The notes below the pieces were generated by a model. It saw nothing but the letters and a program-made list of their open reading frames with translations. It made no database searches and was not told the DNA's origin. Shown one piece after another: positions 60,207 to 64,000 of a DNA stretch of 64,000 bases; positions within the stretch are counted from its first letter, which is position 1, and the number at the start of each line of letters is the position of its first letter. This stretch comes from Clostridia bacterium (GTDB taxonomy: Bacteria; Bacillota; Clostridia; Christensenellales; CAG-138): positions 62,001 through 126,000 of the forward strand of contig JAFWOT010000028.1 in NCBI GenBank assembly GCA_017509785.1, read 5' to 3'. The translations under genes were made by a program, and so were the position numbers.

Positions 60207-61634
60207 ATGAAAACAAGACGACTCACCAAAAAAGAGATGCGCATCTTCGCCATCGGTCAGCTCGGCTGGTCGATACTCGGCGGCATCATCAACGCATGGC
60301 TCGTGACATTCTATCTGCCGACTCAGCAGGATATCGACGCCGGCGCGAAGTTCTACCTGCCGACGGGCCTCATCATTTTCGGCCTACTGACCATACTCGG
60401 CCTCATCGCGTTCATATGCCGCATATTCGACGCCGTCACCGACCCGTGGATCGCATCCCTTTCCGACAGAAGCCGGAACCCGAAGGGCAGAAGGATACCC
60501 TTCATGAAGCGGGCCGCCATCCCCTTCGCCGTGATCGCGGTGCTCGTTTTCTTCGCTCCCCAGGCGGGCACTACCAGCAGCTGGATCAACATCGTGTGGG
60601 TCCTCGTTACCCTGATACTCTTCTACCTCTTCATGACGATGTACTGCACGCCGTATAACGCGCTCATCTCCGAGTTCGGCAAGACCCAGGAGGACCGCAT
60701 GTACATCTCCACCGCGATATCGCTCACGTTCTTCTTCGGCACGATGATCGCGTATCTGCCCTTCGTATTCGCCGGCGTGCTCCGCGGGTTCGTTCATGAT
60801 TACGCCTGGAGCTACCGCATCTGCTTCATAGTGCTTGCGGCGGTCGCGCTCGTATGCATGCTCATCCCCACCTTCAAGCTCAACGAGAAGGATTTCGTCG
60901 ACGCGGAGCCCTCCGAGTCCAACGCATTCAAGAGCCTCGGCAAGACATTCAAGAACAAGGAATTCCTCAAATTCTCCGCTTCCGATATCGCCTACTTCAT
61001 CGCGCTGACCCTCTTCCAGACGGGGCTTCCGTTCTTCGTCAAGGTCTCGATGAAGCTTGACGCCTCCTTCTCGATGTACTTCCTCGGGGCTATGACGGTG
61101 CTCTCCGCCTGCTTCTACCCCATCGTTTCGAAGCTCGTCAAGAAGTTCGGCAAGAAGAAGCTCGTCATCTGCGGGTTCCTCGGGCTGGCGCTCGCGTACG
61201 TCGTGACGGCTCTCATCGGCGTGATCCCCGGGTTCACGGGAGTCATCCCCGGCGTGCTCATCGTCGTCATCTCCGCCTTCCCCATGGCGCTGCTCGGCAT
61301 CATCCCGCAGTCGATAGTCGCCGACGTCGCCGAGGAGGACGCTCTCCGCACGGGTGAGAAGCGCGAGGGAATGTTCTTCGCCGCCCGCACCTTCGCCATG
61401 AAGATGGGCCAGTCCGTCGCAATGCTCGTGTTCACCTCGCTTGCGATACTCGGCACCACGCAGGATCTCACCAGCAACGACCTGACCGCCTCCGAGTTCG
61501 GGCTCAGGATCATCGCGATAGTAGCCGTCGCCTTCTGCGTACTCGGCGCAGTCATACTCGCCCTCTACAACGAGAAGAAGGTCATGGGCGCCATCGAAGC
61601 CGCCCATAAGGACGACGAGCCCGCGGCGGAGTAA
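60207..61634 (+). CDS. GPH-family (MelB-like) sugar:cation symporter
   Basis: 475 residues, about 12 membrane segments. Starts MKTRRLTKKEMRIFAIGQLG; RIFDAVTDPWIASLSDRS contains the Asp residues used for cation binding in MelB-type transporters, and MTMYCTPYNALISEF matches the family. The start at 60207 has AGGGGG upstream; the in-frame ATG at 60183 lacks an SD. Imports an oligosaccharide or galactoside with Na+ or H+ for the flanking hydrolases. Confidence 0.92.
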   Translation: MKTRRLTKKEMRIFAIGQLGWSILGGIINAWLVTFYLPTQQDIDAGAKFYLPTGLIIFGLLTILGLIAFICRIFDAVTDPWIASLSDRSRNPKGRRIPFMKRAAIPFAVIAVLVFFAPQAGTTSSWINIVWVLVTLILFYLFMTMYCTPYNALISEFGKTQEDRMYISTAISLTFFFGTMIAYLPFVFAGVLRGFVHDYAWSYRICFIVLAAVALVCMLIPTFKLNEKDFVDAEPSESNAFKSLGKTFKNKEFLKFSASDIAYFIALTLFQTGLPFFVKVSMKLDASFSMYFLGAMTVLSACFYPIVSKLVKKFGKKKLVICGFLGLALAYVVTALIGVIPGFTGVIPGVLIVVISAFPMALLGIIPQSIVADVAEEDALRTGEKREGMFFAARTFAMKMGQSVAMLVFTSLAILGTTQDLTSNDLTASEFGLRIIAIVAVAFCVLGAVILALYNEKKVMGAIEAAHKDDEPAAE

Positions 61635-61642
61635 GGTGCGCC

Positions 61643-63082
61643 ATGGACAGGACAAGCATCATATTCGGCAACCCGATCGATGCGAAGACGATCAAAAAGG
61701 CCGAAAAGAGCAAGGCAAAATTCATAAGGAAGTTCGGCGACGACACGGATAAGGTCTATCACCTCGGCCTCTCGCCGATAACGCAGATACCGGAGCTCGG
61801 GATACAGAACCTCGTCCACGCGGACGAGCCGCTGAAGCTCCCCGAAAACCCGCTCATAGTCGGGAATATTCGCATGGGGTTCGGGCATTACCGCATCGCG
61901 ATGGCGATCGCCTCCTGTGCAAAGCACATGGGGCGCACGCCGCTGTGGCTGGATCTCGCCTCGTTCGACGCGACCGGCTCCAAGATGATCAGGAGCCAGA
62001 ACGATCTCTACTCGCTCGGCTCCAAGCTCTCGCAGAAGATCGGGCTCTTCAATAAGCTCGTCTGGGAGCCGATGAATTCCGAGGGGTTCCGCAAGATCAC
62101 CTACAACGCCGCGGATCAGAAGAACGCGGAGCTGCTCGTGCCGCTATTCCGGGATATCCCTAAGGACACGCCCTACGTCGGGACGCACGTTTGGCCGAGC
62201 CAGGGCGCGGTGCACGCGGGGATGACGCACGTCGTCAACGCCATACCCGACAACTGGCCGATGGGGCTCCACCTTGCCGAGGGGAGCATCCACACCGTGC
62301 AGACGCCCTTTGCCTACCTCGGCTACAAGAAGCTGAACGGCATGGCGAAGCACCCGTTAAAGCCCATGCCCGACGGGGATCTTTACAGGGTAGGTCACTA
62401 TATCGACCATGAGCTTGTCTCGAATATCGAGAACGACTGCGCGAAGAGGATCGAAAGGCTCGAAACGGGCGCTCCCGTGCGCTTCCTCATGACGGTCGGC
62501 GGAGCGGGCGCGGGCGGCGACCTCTACCTTGCCATGGCGAAGCATCTGATGGGATACGTCCGGCAGGGCATGGCCGAGCTTTGGATCAACTTCGGCGATC
62601 ATCTCGCCATGTGGGAGGTATTCAAAAAGCAGCTCCCCGAGCTCACGGATAAAGCCCGCACGTTCTTTGACGATTACAGGGGCCTCTGCGAATGGGCTGA
62701 GACGCTCGACGGCGCGAGCTCCGGCGTAACCGCCTTCTGCCACAAGGACATATTCGAGGCGGTGTACTCGACGAACCTGCTGATGCGCAAGGCGGACGTG
62801 CTCGTGACGAAGCCCTCCGAGCTCGCCTTCTACCCCGTGCCGAAGCTCATCATGCGCCATATCGGCGGGCATGAGGTCTACGGTGCGATCTACACCCGCG
62901 AGATGGGCGACGCCACTTTCGAGTGCGAAACGGCGGATTCCCTCTGCGACATGATCGACACGCTCATCGGGGATAAGGCGATACTCCGCACCATGTGCGA
63001 AAGGATAGTCGAACTGAAACAGAGCCGCGTCTACGACGGCGGCTACGAGGTCGTCAGGCTTGCGACAGAGGGCAGGCGTTGA
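61643..63082 (+). CDS. conserved protein of unknown function, GT-B-like
   Basis: 479 residues; I do not recognise the family. No signal or membrane segment. NIRMGFGHYRIAMAIASCAK (about 74-93) looks like the glycine/His loop of MurG/MGDG-synthase-type glycosyltransferases, [20 protein letters not shown] (about 281-300) like a second Rossmann start, and VLVTKPSELAFYPVPKL like the donor-site region, so a GT-B fold is my inference. Starts 8 bp after the symporter stop; the GH36 gene follows 14 bp later. It could be a phosphorylase or transferase handling the imported sugar. Confidence 0.75.
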   Translation: MDRTSIIFGNPIDAKTIKKAEKSKAKFIRKFGDDTDKVYHLGLSPITQIPELGIQNLVHADEPLKLPENPLIVGNIRMGFGHYRIAMAIASCAKHMGRTPLWLDLASFDATGSKMIRSQNDLYSLGSKLSQKIGLFNKLVWEPMNSEGFRKITYNAADQKNAELLVPLFRDIPKDTPYVGTHVWPSQGAVHAGMTHVVNAIPDNWPMGLHLAEGSIHTVQTPFAYLGYKKLNGMAKHPLKPMPDGDLYRVGHYIDHELVSNIENDCAKRIERLETGAPVRFLMTVGGAGAGGDLYLAMAKHLMGYVRQGMAELWINFGDHLAMWEVFKKQLPELTDKARTFFDDYRGLCEWAETLDGASSGVTAFCHKDIFEAVYSTNLLMRKADVLVTKPSELAFYPVPKLIMRHIGGHEVYGAIYTREMGDATFECETADSLCDMIDTLIGDKAILRTMCERIVELKQSRVYDGGYEVVRLATEGRR

Positions 63083-63096
63083 CGGAAAGGCATATT

Positions 63097-64000
63097 ATGA
63101 AAGCTCCGACTAAGTTCAAATACAACATCGTTTCCATCGAGAACGGCTCAGAGAAGACGCGGTCCGAGGTGCTCGACCTGCTCTTCTCCCCCCTGCCCGG
63201 GGGCGGCGCCTGCGCGCGCGCGTTCGTCGACAACGGCTATTGGGAAGAGAAGATCGTCTCCGCCGAGCTGTATCTGAAGATCCGCGACGTCGGGAGCGCC
63301 CAGATATTCATGAACGGGTTCCAGACCTGGACCTACTGCCCCGAGTACACGGTCAACAGCCGCATAAGGGGCCTTCACGGGCTGCCGAAGGGGATAGTCG
63401 GCAACTGGTCGCTCGACCGTTACGGCGATTACCATTTCGTCGATTACCCGAACAGGAAGGGCGTCCTTCACGGGGAGAGCTACTGCTACTTCCGCGAGGG
63501 CGGGCGGTTCCTGCTCATAGGGTCGCTTTCGGAGCAGAACGGCTACACGCTCTTCACCTACGACGCGGCGACGGAGCAGCTCACCGTCCGGCGCGACTGC
63601 GAGGGGCTTTCCGTTGACGGGAACTTCACCGCGTTCGATCTCTTCATCGCGGAGGGGACCGAGAAGGAGGTCTTCGACGCCTGGTTCAACACGATGGGCA
63701 TAGTCCCCATCACGGACGATCGCCTGACGGGATATTCGAGCTGGTACAACCGCTATCAGGACATATCCGAAAAGAGCATACTGGAGGATCTTTCCGGCTG
63801 CGCGAAGGTAATGCGCGGGGGCGAGCTCTTCCAGATAGACGACGGGTGGGAGCCCGCCGTCGGCGATTGGTCGGAGCCCGACGGCGCCAAATTCCCCAAC
63901 GGTATGAAGGCCGCCGCCGACGCCATCCACGCGAAGAGCTACAAGGCGGGGCTCTGGCTGGCGCCGTTCGTCGCGCAGAAGGATTCGCGCCTTGTGAAGG
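63097..64000 (+). CDS. alpha-galactosidase, GH36-type (5' part, cut by window end)
   Basis: 301 codons are visible before the window ends, in one open frame. SD GGAAAGG precedes the ATG. The N-terminal beta-sandwich includes FMNGFQTWTYCPEYT. The start of the catalytic barrel has GYSSWYNRYQDIS and ELFQIDDGWEPAVGDW, where the DDGW motif is characteristic of GH36/GH31-clan alpha-galactosidases, then FPNGMKAAADAIHAKSYKAGLWLAPF. The nucleophile and acid/base aspartates lie beyond the edge. With the GH2 enzyme and symporter it suggests use of raffinose-type or mixed galactosides. Cytoplasmic, as no signal peptide is present. Confidence 0.9.
   Translation, partial: MKAPTKFKYNIVSIENGSEKTRSEVLDLLFSPLPGGGACARAFVDNGYWEEKIVSAELYLKIRDVGSAQIFMNGFQTWTYCPEYTVNSRIRGLHGLPKGIVGNWSLDRYGDYHFVDYPNRKGVLHGESYCYFREGGRFLLIGSLSEQNGYTLFTYDAATEQLTVRRDCEGLSVDGNFTAFDLFIAEGTEKEVFDAWFNTMGIVPITDDRLTGYSSWYNRYQDISEKSILEDLSGCAKVMRGGELFQIDDGWEPAVGDWSEPDGAKFPNGMKAAADAIHAKSYKAGLWLAPFVAQKDSRLVK

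Overview
The window comes from a high-GC, endospore-forming, Gram-positive anaerobe, most likely an uncultured gut Clostridia lineage; I cannot name the genus. Evidence: spoIIAA-spoIIAB-sigF and cotJABC (spore former), a CIRCE-controlled hrcA-grpE-dnaK-dnaJ operon, pyruvate:ferredoxin oxidoreductase (anaerobe), lipoproteins and C-terminally anchored surface proteins (single-membrane cell), and strong sigma-A style promoters (many are exact 17-bp spacings). No tRNA, rRNA, transposase gene or CRISPR array was seen.

Layout. 1-4.4 kb (minus): glnS, a G5/M23 peptidase and murA. 4.5-6.6 kb: a zinc-ribbon repeat protein, then divergent aroE and aroQ sharing a palindromic promoter region. 6.7-9.5 kb (minus): a 923-residue surface protein with three cohesin modules, a gingipain-type module, a cleaved-adhesin module and a sortase-like tail. 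9.9-29.9 kb (minus): a complete Wzx/Wzy-type capsule or exopolysaccharide locus with initiating phosphoglycosyl transferase fused to a glycosyltransferase, a UDP-L-FucNAc pathway (CapE/CapF/CapG), flippase, polymerase, four further glycosyltransferases, an acyltransferase, and a separately promoted control unit with an Ig-like membrane protein and two tyrosine-tailed BY-kinases. 30.1-33.3 kb (minus): one transcription unit led by a cobalamin riboswitch, encoding a secreted DUF4430-like/dockerin protein, a membrane-anchored alpha/alpha-toroid protein and a DUF4430 lipoprotein. 33.4-39.5 kb: a Pr6Pr-like membrane protein, a clostripain-family protease, cotJABC, a probable forespore small gene and an aldo/keto reductase. 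39.7-45 kb (plus): flavin reductase, PFOR, a REP-like palindrome pair and PhzF. 45-57.7 kb (minus, except aroB): ECF sigma factor with membrane partner, heat-shock operon, spoIIA operon, aroB, a barnase lipoprotein with barstar, and a CHAP/peptidoglycan-binding protein. 57.8-64 kb (plus): a galactoside operon (GH2, GPH symporter, an unrecognised GT-B-like protein, and a GH36 cut by the window edge).

The most unusual system is the 30.1-33.3 kb unit. Its toroid and DUF4430 proteins correspond to the two domains of animal intrinsic factor/transcobalamin, split over genes, placed outside the cell and put under a B12 riboswitch. One member carries a dockerin, while the surface protein at 6.7-9.5 kb carries cohesins, so a B12-capturing cohesin-dockerin assembly is a testable hypothesis. 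Other notable items are the surface-tethered barnase with its inhibitor, the tandem BY-kinases with 9 and 21 C-terminal tyrosines, a new small gene under a near-perfect SigF/SigG promoter, and REP-like palindromes around phzF.
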